A stretch of 64,000 nt of DNA from Prosapia bicincta. Taxonomy: Eukaryota > Arthropoda > Insecta > Hemiptera > Cercopidae. Each line of letters opens with the position of its first letter. Position 1 is the first letter of the stretch. This document shows positions 25,517 through 37,125 of the stretch, piece after piece. The position numbers were made by a program, and so were the translations under genes. The notes beneath the pieces were generated by a model. It was not told where the DNA came from. It ran no database searches and was given only the letters and a program-made list of their open reading frames with translations. The stretch lies in the NCBI GenBank assembly GCA_036971475.1, contig JBAIZL010000001.1, positions 95,466,350 to 95,530,349 on the forward strand, written 5' to 3'.

Positions 25517-26662
25517 TGTGATCCTTCTGCATGTACCGTAACGCCTTGTACAGGGGAAACCTTCTCCTAGGACCATAACACCTTGTCCAAGGAATGCCTT
25601 CTGTGATGGACCGTAACGCCTAACGCCTTGTATAAGGAAAGCCTTCTGCATGGACCGTAAAGCCTTGTGCAAGCGAAGCCTTCTGAATGGACCGTATCGC
25701 CTTGTGCATGGGAAGCCTTCTGCATGGACCGTAATGCCTTGTGCAAGGGATGCCTTCTGCATGGTCCGTAACACCTTGTCCAAGGGAAGCCTTCTGTATG
25801 GACCGTAACGCCTTGTATAAGGAAAGCCTTCTGCATGGACCGTAACGCCTCGTGCAAGGAAAGCCTTCTGCATGGACCGTAAAGCCTTGTGCAAGCGAAG
25901 CCTTCTATGGACCGTAACGCCTTGTATAAGGAAAGCCTTCTGCATGGACCGTAACGCCTCGTGCAAGGAAAGCCTTCTGCATGGACCGTAACGCCTCGTG
26001 CAAGGAAAGCCTTCTGCATGGACTGTAATGCCTTGTGCAAGGGATGCCTTCTGCTTGGTCCGTAACACCTTGTATAAGGAAAGCCTTCTGCATGGACCGT
26101 AACGCCTCGTGCAAGGAAAGCCTTCTGCATGGACCGTAAAGCCTTGTGCAAGCGAAGCCTTCTGAATGGACCGTATCGCCTTGTGCATGGGAAGCCTTCT
26201 GCATGGACCGTAATGCCTTGTGCAAGGGAAGCTTTCTGCATGGACCGTAATGCCTTGTGCAAGGGAAGCCTTCTGCGTGGTCCGTAATACCTTGTCCAAG
26301 GGAAGCCTTCTGCATGGACCGTAACGCCTTGTATAAGGAAAGCCTTCTGCATGGGCCGTAACGCCTCGTGCAAGGAAAGCCTTCTGCAAGGACCGTAAAG
26401 CCTTGAGCAAGCGAAGCCTTCTGAATGGACCGTATCGCCTTGTGCATGGAAAGCCTTCTGCATGGACCGTAATGCATTGTGCAAGGGAAGCCTTCTGCAT
26501 GGACCGTAATGCCTTGTGCAAGGAGAGCTTTCTGCATGGACCGGAATGCCTTGTGCAAGGGAAGCCTTCTGCATGGACCGTAATGCATTGTGCAAGGAAA
26601 GCCTTCTGCATGGACCGTAATGCCTTATGTAAGGGAAGCCTTCTTCATGGACCGTAACGCCA
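25517..26662. repeat. 37-bp minisatellite, about 31 copies
   Basis: The unit is close to gaagccttctgcatggaccg followed by taacgccttgtgcaagg. The period is exactly 37 in most places. Variant units recur in blocks: the marker gaccgtaaagcc lies at 25653, 25875, 26132 and 26391, that is 6, about 7 and exactly 7 units apart, so there is a higher-order repeat of about 259 bp. Because 37 leaves remainder 1 on division by 3 and the unit lacks minus-strand stops, all three minus frames stay open (451, 342 and 227 codons). They look like proteins but are a by-product of the repeat. Confidence 0.96.
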
Positions 26663-28995
26663 GAGAGTAAAACAAAGTCCAGTACGGAACTTACAACTGA
26701 TTCAGCACAATGGAAACATCAGAGGTTTTTCATTGTAGTAGAATCAATGTTTTAAAAGTAGAAATTGTAAAACTGTTCCTAATACTCGATACAATGGAAT
26801 ATTTTTTAAATGTGCATCGATTCAGTTTTATGGGAAATATTAACTTGCTACAATAGAAATGGACTACCTTAATTTCATCTCTGTGGTCAGGGGCCCCACT
26901 TAACCTGGGACTTCCCCCACTTCTTTAGGAACGTTACATACGATTGTCAAAGGCCTTTTTATTTTAACTAAACTAATAGTGAGATCAAATTGGCCTTATT
27001 TTGAGATCTGGACCCTTGTGCGTGAAAGATATATAGTGTCTTCAGAGGAAATGCAAACTTTGAATACCGTAGATACAATTTTCCCAGGCAATACGGTTAC
27101 AGTGGACACATCAGTTCTCTTCATTTCATTTTTATCATCCGAAATCGATTTAAATGTAAATGGGTCCTGTCGTCGATAGGTACAATTTAAATAAAATCTT
27201 CAATAGCTTGTGTTACCGTTTCTGGAGTTCGTTAGCCTAATGGACACAAAGTAAACAACAGAGTTTTTTCCACTAAAAAAGCTTTAAAAGGAAAAGGTTT
27301 TTCCCACTCTCGAAAAAAATAATAAAAAAATAATATTTAATTCTTGATATATCAGTTTCATCTTATATCCCTTCTTAAGGTCAAAGCTTAGTTTCTGGTT
27401 AACATTATTTACATTGCCTGAACGTATTTATGACGCCAATGTTTGGTTTTGATACAGTTTATTTCATTACTTTTTGGAAAGTACTTTCTACTGAGGATGA
27501 TAAAATAGAGAATCGATAAATTATAGTAGTATCACTATAAGAAAATCGCTAGGCTTATGCGCGTTGGACAAAATCATTTGTGCACGTGCATAAGCAGACA
27601 CCGTCTTGGAAGACTCCAGTTGATCGGAAGCTCTGCTGACGGACCGCTACGTACGTTTTAAAAGCTTTAGCTATACTACTATATATTGAAAGTTAACTCA
27701 ACTTTTAGTTTACAGTTTTGTTTAGATTATATTAATTGTTTGAAATTTCGTAATATTGTAGTTTTTATTTATGTTTTTACTATACCCCTGATTCTACCCA
27801 AGATGACCCTGTTATCTACCATTCGAAAGTAAGCAGCCAGGCTAGTATCGCATTCTTGTGGTAAATATTTCTTCAGTTCCTCACTCGAAACTGAATTCTC
27901 CTCCCAACAACCCGCGCGATTTTAAACGAAGTGATTCTATTAAACATTTAACAAGGCGCCATTCAATTAATTACGTATTATTGTTTAAAAAACGTTGTGA
28001 TATAAAACACATTGAAAATGTGGAAAGATATATTTTAGAAAAAAAAATATTTTAGTTTTGATTGGATCAGATAAAAATAAATAAGTAAACGAGAATAGGG
28101 ACAAAATAGTTGGTTTATACAACACAAAATTATCTTCAATTTATGAAACAAATTTCCAACTAAATAATCGACTGTTATTCCTACACGTGTTAAAGTCACA
28201 CTTCCTTCAGCAAGAAGACAGCTGCTAGTATTTGTTCTCACGTTCGGATGGATGTGTTAACAGATGTGTCGAGCTCTGAACTAAAATAATTAGACGCGAA
28301 GTGTAACTCGGTCGTTAGGGTCGAACAGGCAATATTTTAGGTCCTAATGTCCTTCATCGATTTATCCCTGTTTTCCAGGTCTGGAACATAAGTCAGGCTT
28401 AAGAGACGTTCGATCTTAACGCTAAATCAGTCACAACGTAAGGTTTATGGCAGAACTTTGCCAAATTCCTTGGTGGTAAAGATTGTTTCTTTGTTCGCGT
28501 GATAGGTCTGTTAAATTTAGACCGTCCACTTTTAACTGTAATGAACTATTATTACCGTAGTATATTATTCAATTTACTAAATTCCTGTAAAACTCTTAAC
28601 TAGATGTTACAGCAACATTTACAATAATATCGTGAAACGCGTTAATGTGTGTGAAAGTATAAAAAGGAATTGGCATTGAAGGCAAAAATATTTTAAGATT
28701 AACAGGGTAGATTCTGTAGGAACTAGGATTAGAACACCCTCCACGGAATTTGGAAACGAAATAAAAATAAACGTTTCTATTTTGTCACCTAACTATTTTG
28801 TCAAACGTTTAAAATAATAATTCGGTATTTTAATGAGTCAAGAACTATTATTATTTAGAACGAACGACATTTCTTCAATTAATTTTTTGTCCTTTTCAAG
28901 TCATTTTAAAGCTTATGACCTAAAGAAATAACATCGACAGGGTAACAAGGTATAATATACTGAGCTACATCCCTTGCATGGTTTAGGAGACATAC
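26663..28995. other. Non-coding stretch, nothing recognised
   Basis: No array, transposon end or credible gene is seen. Confidence 0.45.
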
Positions 28996-30047
28996 ACTGA
29001 CATTCTGTTAGTATTGACAGTGACATTGCCAATTGATATTCTGTTAGTATTGACAGTAACATTGCCAATTTATATATTGACATTCCGTTAGTATTGGCAG
29101 TGACATTGACAATTTATATTCTGTTAGTATTGGCAGCTACATTACCAATTGACATTCTGTTAGTATTGACAGCAACATTGGCAATTGACATTCTGTTAGT
29201 ACTGACAGTGACATTGCCAATTTATATTCTGTTAGTATTGGCAGCTACATTACCAATTGACATTCTGTTAGTATTGACAGCAACATTGGCAATTGACATT
29301 CTGTTAGTATTGGCAGCTACATTACCAATTGACATTCGATTAGTATTGACAGCAACATTGGTAATTGACATTCTGTTAGTATTGGCAGTTAAATTACCAA
29401 TTGACATTCTGTTAGTATTGACAGTGACATTGGCAATTGATATTCTGTTAGTATTGACAGTGACATTTCCAATTTATATTCTGTTAGTATTGGCAGTTAC
29501 ATTACCAATTGACATTCTGTTAGTATTGACAGCAACATTGGCAATTGACATTCTGTTAGTATTGGCAGTTAAATTACCAATTGACATTCTGTTAGTATTG
29601 ACAGCAACATTGGCAAATGGCATTCTGTTAGTATTGACAGTTAAATTACCAATTGACATTCTGTTAGTATTGACTGCGACATTGGCAATTGACATTCTGT
29701 TAGTATTGGCGGTTAAATTACCAATTGACATTCTGTTAGTATTGGCGGTTAAATTACCAATTGACATTCTGTTAGTATTGGCGGTTAAATTACCAATTGA
29801 CATTCTGTTAGTATTGACTGCGACATTGGCAATTGACATTCTGTTAGTATTGGCGGTTAAATTACCAATTGACATTCTGTTAGTATTGACAGCAACATTG
29901 GCAATTGACATTCTGTTAGTATTGGCGGTTAAATTACCAATTGACATTCTGTTAGTATTGGCGGTTAAATTACCAATTGACATTCTGTTAGTATTGACTG
30001 CGACATTGGCAATTGAAACTCTATTCTGATTGTCAGCGACATTGTCG
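28996..30047. repeat. 36-bp minisatellite, about 29 copies
   Basis: The unit is close to attgacattctgttagtatt followed by gacagcaacattggca. Two main unit types differ in the last third (acagcaacattggca and gcggttaaattacca) and often alternate. Since 36 is a multiple of 3, frames stay open on both strands. The plus frame 29094-30029 (311 codons) gives a 12-residue hydrophobic repeat, DILLVLTATLAI. The minus frame 30115-29474 (213 codons) gives NTNRMSIANVAV-type repeats after a short hydrophobic start. Neither resembles a known protein to me, and the array explains both. Confidence 0.96.
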
Positions 30048-31650
30048 ACGTTTTTTTTAGGCCATGAGTTTAGTAACGACTGGAAAGAACAACAAATTAG
30101 TTGTAGAAACGTCACAGTTCGATATTCGCAGTTCGAATCCGGCTAGACCCCTCAAATATTTATAAATTAATTATTGAATAAACATTTGTAAAAACTGCAT
30201 TAACATCAATTTTCATCTAATATAGGTTTAAAAAAAGTGTATTTGGACTTGTTCGAATGAGAATAAACGTATTTTATTACCTATTGAAAATTTTTACAAT
30301 ACATATAGGGATTAGGAGAGTGTGCGATAGAAGGAATCTACAAAATAGAAATTAACTCATTAAACATGGTGCAAGAATTGTAAAACATTGATTCCGAATA
30401 TAATGACAAATCTTTATTTAAAGATATATCACTGCTTTATAATTAAAAGAGCTGATTTTAATTTGTTTTTTTTCTACTATCTTCAAGATAATCCCAAACA
30501 TATGCCCTAACTTAATACGTTCCGTAAATAAAATTATAAAAGAATCTACACCACACAATAACCTCAACAAACAATTCTAACCTAATATCACAAAGATATA
30601 CATAACTAAACTTCATCCCCCAGCTTTTATAAGAAACACGTTATCAAAGAACACCCATTCGAAATATACTAAACAAATGATTTCCAAAAAACCAAATTAC
30701 AACAATATATCAACGAACTTGCAAATTTTATATAGGCCTACACTAAATTATAAATTTAAAAGTAGAAACAATTAACTTGTTTTACTAAAAGCCTATTAGT
30801 AGAGGGAATTAAGGAAGCATGCATAAGCCTTTCACAACATAACAGTTGATGTTAACATTCCACACACATACTGATCATCTGATTAAACTAGAATTCGCAT
30901 TCTTTATTTGTGAAAACTGTCTTTAAACTCTCAGAGAAGCGCCGGTTGTGTTTTTCCTACCCCTACCTACACTATCCATAAAATCATCAAGTCACTTTGT
31001 GGCCCGAATTGACAACTATACCTTCTGTATAGTATCAAACAAATACCAATATATGCAAGTTTTTTTTATAGAGAATGCTTTTTATATAAGATGTCAAGAT
31101 CAGAATTTAAACAAGTACCTTATTTAATTTCATGTTTTTGCTAGTGATAGCTATCGTCAAATTGATAGGCAACTGTTAACAAAATTTGAAAACATCAGAT
31201 GAAAATGAATCTTTTTATAACGGTAAAGGATTTTATATACCTCAGGCTCTAGGACTTGTTTGGGTCAGTTCCTCCCACTTAGTCCAATTGCTTGTTTCTT
31301 GAACTGTACCATTATAAAAGATCTTAACCATTACAATACTGGCTAAGTTGATGAATGTTCTTCGTAGAATCTCCTTCTAAACCTAAACCACTTGGTGTCA
31401 CTTCCTCATGGACCCATGTTACTAAAGACTTCAGGTACATCTACTCTGAAAACTTGAATACCTGGTTGGAACCTAGATTTAACGTTAGTAATAGAGCGAT
31501 CACGGTGGGATTTGGAGAGTCCAAAGTCAAGATATTAAATAACAAACAAGTAGTATTGTCGTGGAAAGAAAGTCGCCACCCAAGTAGAAAAAAGCAATTT
31601 GTCAGTCCTCCCATCAACGGAGCGATTTCAATTAATTTATTTTAATTAAA
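30048..31650. other. Non-coding stretch, one unassigned 96-codon frame
   Basis: ATG at 31355 opens a frame to 31645 with balanced amino-acid use (FFVESPSKPKPLGVTSSW near its start) and no known motif. It might be an exon fragment or chance. A gttcgaatcc string at 30132 looks like a Pol III B box, but no matching A box or foldable tRNA surrounds it. Confidence 0.3.
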
Positions 31651-31659
31651 ACTGGTTAT

Positions 31660-31730
31660 AGAAAGAGACACGGGCTAGGCGGGCGGAATTGGGCGGTATA
31701 AAAGTTAACAAATCACCATCGCCAGTCCGG
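31660..31730 (+). promoter_or_regulatory. Candidate TATA-type Pol II core promoter
   Basis: Two GGGCGG boxes (the second at 31691) lead into TATAAAAG at 31697-31704. A CCAGT initiator-like string has its A at 31724, 27 bp after the first T of the TATA box, in a locally GC-richer patch ending gccagtccggtgcg. No downstream reading frame of note is seen, so the target could be a non-coding RNA, a distant first exon or a relic of a mobile element. Confidence 0.4.
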
Positions 31731-32652
31731 TGCGCTTGTTTATTTGCCTCGTCCCTTCGCGGATAAACGGTCCTTTTTAAAATTTACATAAGACTTAAAA
31801 CAAAAAATTTACAAACATTTCTTGACAAGCATTTGAAACAGATCCAGAAAAATTGTATGTTCATCAAAAGTGTTAATCAGCACGGGAAACCTCCCTTTAC
31901 TGTATTTTAAACGTTTTTACAAAAGGAGATATTGAAAAAACTCTAAAACTCTCTGTTCACTAGTTTCCTCAACAGTTTTGCTGTTTGTACAATTTTTTCG
32001 GCGACCATGTCGCTATCATTAGTAATGGGCTCAGTTAGTGGTATCAAGGTCTTCCCAAAATCCTGTCCATCAGTCAGTGATTATGTCCCCAAAACCCGTT
32101 TCCTTAGTAAACTAATGATTAATGAGAGAGAATATACAATTAAATATTTACCTTCGTAAACTGTTCACTTTAGCTGGGTTTAACTACAGTGTAACACATT
32201 TTTTTTAGTTAGCATTCTTGTTTTACAAATCTTGATCGAATGTTACCTATCTTCCCGATGTCGTGTATGTATACTTAGCAAATGAAATAATGAACATAGC
32301 TTAAATCTGGATGATAATTGAATAATATTAGGATTGTTGGTTAGTAAAAATCTGAATTATAAAATTATAATTTTTTAAAAGAAATAAACAGTATAAAATA
32401 ATATATTCTAGATCGATACAGAAACATGGCATTTTAATTTTGTTTAATCAATAAATATGACTATGTAAATACATGAATAATTAATGCATGAATACATTAA
32501 TAAAAATTGATAAACAATTTTATTGCATGCAAACGATTGTTATGTGTTTTATCAACGGCTGTTATCTACAACTCTTACAATTATCTGTTCATAAATAGGT
32601 GTTATGAATAGATCACCCCGTCCAAAGTACTTTATTTTAAAATTTACAAGCA

Positions 32653-32654
<2 letters not shown>
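31731..32654. other. AT-rich non-coding stretch
   Basis: Nothing recognised downstream of the candidate promoter; no frame above 60 codons. Confidence 0.4.

Positions 32655-32711
<57 letters not shown>
32655..32711. repeat. (TA)n microsatellite, left flank of palindrome
   Basis: About 28 TA units. Confidence 0.97.
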
Positions 32712-32713
<2 letters not shown>

Positions 32714-32731
32714 CGTTTTCTTGTTTAATAA

Positions 32732-32914
32732 TTTAAAACAACATAGGTTATTCAAATACAAGAGTATTTATTAATTTATATCCAAAGCTTTTCGTTGGTA
32801 AACAGTACAGTAATAACATCATCAGGAATGATGATGATGTTGGTACTGTTTACCAACGAAAAGCTTTGGATATAAATTAATAAATATTCTTGTATTTGAA
32901 TAACCTATGTTGTT

Positions 32915-32918
<4 letters not shown>
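32732..32918. repeat. Large near-perfect palindrome with CTGATGATG centre
   Basis: The left arm 32732-32808 and right arm 32843-32918 are inverted copies of about 76 bp with one mismatch and one 1-nt indel that I can find (landmarks caacataggttattcaaata and ccaaagcttttcgttggtaa on the left). The 34-bp centre contains catcatcagg-atgatgatg. From the centre outward each half reads GATGATGTT, then a stem (GTTGGTA / TACCAAC on the right half), then CGAAAAGCTTTGG. Both sides are flanked by TA microsatellites, which extend the self-complementarity. A transcript would fold into a very stable long hairpin. Confidence 0.93.

Positions 32919-32961
<43 letters not shown>
32919..32961. repeat. (TA)n microsatellite, right flank of palindrome
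   Basis: About 21 TA units directly abutting the right arm. Confidence 0.95.
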
Positions 32962-32966
<5 letters not shown>

Positions 32967-33804
32967 TTCACTTAATGAAGTATTAGGAGAATTGTATTAG
33001 TATATTAAACTAAATGAGATTTTATACCTTTATAGTTCTATACCTTATAGTCCTAACGTGTTTAGCATATTTTTTGTTTAAATAACTAATTTAACCTAAT
33101 TATAGAAAATCCTGTTCGTTTCAGCAATAAAAATTGTTATCAAAATTAAAGACCTTATGAAATGTTCGGGAATTATACAAATTGTAGCTGTCTGTTGGAG
33201 GAACCCACGTGGTTATCGAACACCGGGAATCCTGCCCACATAGTGCACAACTCAAGTTTAATAATTTTAAAATATATGTATGTGTGTGTGGATGAAAAAA
33301 ATTACTAATTTTGTCAGCATTATTTGTATGACCTCAAATACAAGCCATCGATGATGATAGACTTTGTTTATTTCAGTACGCTGTTAATATTAAATGTGTG
33401 TGATACTCACGCTTTAAAAATATAAATGTATAAGAAGTTACTTCAATGTGTGTATATTAAATGAGTGGTTAAATTAGATTATATGAAATTCACGTCAAGT
33501 AGTTTTCTTCCATTTTTGGTCCTTTTCTTTTTTGAGTATTGATTCAATTATTTTGGTGTTCAATGTAATTTGATATGATCAAATTAAGCTTAAGCTTAAG
33601 CTTCGTCCACGATATTTTGTTCAAACATTATTTCTAATTATAGACTTAACTATTGTGTGTAATAAGTAAACAAATTTAATTATACATTTTCAGTAGTATA
33701 CATTCTTAATATCTAGGTGTCCGGCAATTTTTTTTTAAAGGATTCATTTCTTGTTATAAATAATACAATATTATCCTCAAATATTGTAATATATATCTTT
33801 TTTA
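32962..33804. other. AT-rich non-coding stretch
   Basis: Nothing recognised apart from the short tandem palindrome aagcttaagcttaagctt near 33,585-33,602. Confidence 0.45.
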
Positions 33805-33923
<119 letters not shown>

Positions 33924-33980
33924 ATGAATAGTTAATATCTGGAGTACATCCGTTCATTCTGTAGTGCATGAATTTGCAGT

Positions 33981-34006
33981 TCCGACGTTTCGCTAGAATC
34001 TCATCC
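33981..34006 (-). repeat. Dispersed CTGANGATG-hairpin-GAAACG unit, copy at 34.0 kb
   Basis: The minus strand reads GGATGAGATTCTAGCGAAAC followed by GTCGGA. The start of the unit is degraded and the stem is weak. It is assigned by resemblance to the other copies in this window. Confidence 0.45.
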
Positions 34007-36589
34007 TTCCTTAAATATAAGTTTCTTTCTTATTTCTAATTTGTCCAATAATTTCCTCGTGTATTTCGTCCATTAAACTGTGAAACATGCGCTTCTTGAT
34101 GCGAATTTCTTCTAGATTGGTCGAAGAACCAATGAGCTCCATTACGTTCCATGTTATTGCTGGATGACTAGATGACTAATTTCAATAAGATTACCAATAA
34201 TCTTTTTGTATTACTTGTCTTCATAGTCTCTGTTCGCAACAGGTAAAATAACAGTTTAGACGTATTTTTTAGAGAAAACATTTACTGGGCTTAATGTTTT
34301 GGGACGAACAAATTTAATATTTTTAAAGTATACAAGATTTTGAAGTTAACATATGAATTTAAAGTTCTTTATAGACGAAAATTCGTTGGACAAGGTTAAT
34401 AATGTTGAACGAAAACTATTTTATCGTATATATAGAAGTCTTCAACAAGTCACAAGATTAGGTAACTATATTTGTAGTAAGTATTTGGAATCAATATAAT
34501 TTTCACAATTTATATACTTTTCTGAATTAAATGATCATGCAAAAAATAACTTTGGCGACGCTCAAAAATTTAAGAATATTATAAATCAAAATATATTATA
34601 AACTCAACCATCATATCCTTCGGTTTTTCATAGAAAGTTATAGATCACTCAAATCATTTCACTAGTTTCATTGCACTTTCTTTCTATTAGCTGAAGCAAA
34701 GGAACTTTCTTTAGTTACAGAGGAATGATTAGTACATTACTCCAGATGACCTTGAATAAAGCAACTAATTATTTCACCTAACCGTCAACATATTCTATCA
34801 AGGTATACGTTTATTTATAAACATATCACCACGTTTTACTACATTAGAATATTGCTACAGGGTATTTAGTTAGGGAAGATTTGGTTATAAAAATAATAAA
34901 ATTTGCTAACGTAGGACTTGCCCGTCGCAAGTGAAGTGCTACATTTTTGTAATTGTTCAAAATTTCAATCGTTAATAAAATACTTCTTATTCATTCTCTC
35001 AAGTTCAAATATTTTTTTTTAAACTTCTATAATATGACACTTGATGTTAATAGAATTTTGTCAAATATTAATTCATTAGCTATATTTAATAACGAATTAT
35101 ATTTAGTTTTATATGGAAAAAAACGTTTCACAAAAGGGGTAAGGTATGCAATATTGTCATTTAGCTTAAAATAAGAGATAACGTATGATTTTATAAAACA
35201 GTTGATTTTATGTTATAGATTAGTGGTAGTACAGCTGTTTTAATTCATAGATTGTTACTTTATTTATATAATTGTAATTATTTAATAAAAAGTAACTAAA
35301 AATAAAAATTTCTTTGTTGACCTAAGTAGGAATTAACTTGAAAATGTGTGTGTTTATATTACCTTTTTTTTAACCAAACCTTACCTAACTGGATAATTTG
35401 TAACTGTCTTGTAACAATAATTGTTTTGTAATTTTTCTGTAAAAAAACTTAGACTTTATAATCTCATGTGTTTGTTTAAGCGTATTTTGTTTTGCAAAAT
35501 TTTAAAAATTTAGGTCGTTGCCGACAAGGGATGTTATATTTTTTATGTTCTTAGAACGTTCCATACCTCCAGGTAACTTTTCTCTGCAGTTTATTTAGTT
35601 TCAAAAACTATATAAACTCGTAATTTTCCTTAGATATTTAATGTTGGAGGATTTTATTTTTTCTAGAAATCTACTTAACAATGTTTAAAGACACAACATT
35701 TCGTTCCTAATTTAGAAAATGCTCTTACTATTGCTCTGCATTCGGGCTGAATATTGCTTCACTACAGTGTCTGGGTAGCGACATAAATAAGTAATTTTCC
35801 TTTGTGATGTTTTTCCGATCGTCCTCATATCTCTTGCAGCGTCTTATTTCCCCCGGGGAGGTTTTTTATCAAACGAGACGCCACTTAGGAAAAAGCATAT
35901 CATTTAAAACTTGAATTTTCAATTTTTTATTTCGTTACCTGGTTACAGTATGCACATAAAATATCTATCAATGAAAAAGTAATTTTAAAATCCTACTGCA
36001 TGCAAATGAATACATGTTAGTTCGACACTAACGCCATCTAGCGTTAACGATTACAGATGTTCTGATTTACAAAAAGCGACAAATCCCCGATTGGGATCTC
36101 GTCAAATTGTCACTAAGCGAACCGTTAGTGATCCATCACCGACTGACCCCGTGACATTGACCCAATGGCGGCCACGAGGAGGGGTGTATTGATGGATGTG
36201 TTTACTGGGCCGAACAACAAACTCGGAACGATTTATCAAACCGTTTGATACAACAGGCGTTACATTGGCTTTAGACGTCAGCCAGGCTGTCTCAAACATA
36301 TTTACATACATATTCATGTCTTTACGGAGTTCTGTTTAGATTTTGATAAATGTCACAGTGGGCTGAAGTCATTATTCTGTCCGACCTACAGAGAGCATGC
36401 GTTTCCGATGTAGGTTTTACTGTAGGAAATAAAATGTTAAGGTGCAACTGTTTGTTACTTTGAAATAACGAGACAGGTTTTAAAATGCAAACATATGTAA
36501 ACGTTTGTGTATTAAATTTTATATTTATTAATCAACTACTAAATTTGATTTCTCTGTTCAATATATAGTCTCTAAACTATTTAAAAACT
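34007..36589. other. AT-rich non-coding stretch, nothing recognised
   Basis: The best frame (34953-35174, 73 codons) is low-complexity and unrecognised. A slightly GC-richer patch lies at 36030-36320. Confidence 0.4.
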
Positions 36590-37125
36590 TAAAGAAGGAA
36601 ACAAATAAGATTGAAGATGCGAACGCAGGGGCCCAGAACAGACTCTTACAGCATACCTTCAGGAGGCCACATATCATCGACTTCAACTGCGGCAGAAACT
36701 TGACATCGGTCATTGTCAGACTAAGAACCAATCATTTCAGAGGGACGAAGATTCTCCCAGACAAGACCAGGACATACGTTACCTGCAGAAACTGTTCGGA
36801 TATAAGTCTAACGCCCAGACACATTTTTGAGTGTCCAGCACTCACGGCGCATATTTTGAGGTTCAAAATGGTCCCATTTGAAGACCATTTTAGAGCTGTT
36901 CTTTTTAGCCAAAGACGCTGCTGCCAAAGTTGTTAGAGCTATTACTTTAGCCAAAGTCCGAAGATGGCGGCAGCTATTCTCCGGACTTTCTGTGTTATCT
37001 AGAACTAAATATTTAAGACTATTAGATAATTGTCTTTGTGGCTTTTGGCAATCAATCAGTATGACGTTTACGAAGGATATAAAAGCGTCCTGGATAGTAG
37101 ATAGGATTATGGTACGGCCATAACA
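36590..37125 (+). pseudogene. Non-LTR retrotransposon ORF2, C-terminal remnant
   Basis: One frame runs from about 36590 through 36933 with the sequence IIDFNCGRNLTSVIVRLRTN, then HFRGTKILPD, then a Cys/His cluster CRNC...HIFECP. This arrangement (LRTNHF followed by CxxC, H, C) is typical of the very C-terminal zinc-finger tail of many non-LTR (LINE-type) retrotransposon ORF2 proteins, located after the RT and RNase H regions. The frame then breaks; the apparent continuation (FLAKDAAAKVVRAITLAKVR) is in another phase from about 36900 to 37123. No RT, endonuclease or complete 3' tail is present. I recall similar tails from arachnid and other arthropod elements, which is weak taxonomic evidence. 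Confidence 0.6.

Noticed and set aside
25256..26611. 451-, 342- and 227-codon minus-strand frames
   Set aside because: All three phases of the same 37-bp array are open, which is explained by a stop-free unit with a length of 1 modulo 3. Amino-acid content simply rotates between frames.
29094..30029. 311-codon plus frame and the 213-codon minus frame opposite it
   Set aside because: Both are produced by the in-phase 36-bp array. No domain, no independent coding evidence; kept only as a finding.
30132..30141. gttcgaatcc as a tRNA B box
   Set aside because: No A box at the right distance and the surrounding bases do not form a T-arm.
31355..31645. 96-codon ATG frame
   Set aside because: Composition is plausible for an exon, but no motif, splice context or second exon can be supported.
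32809..32862. A functional hammerhead ribozyme at the palindrome centre
   Set aside because: The stem and GAAA are present, but the CTGANGA box is altered on one side, an extra T precedes the stem, and no stem III with a cleavage site is apparent. Reported only as a resemblance.
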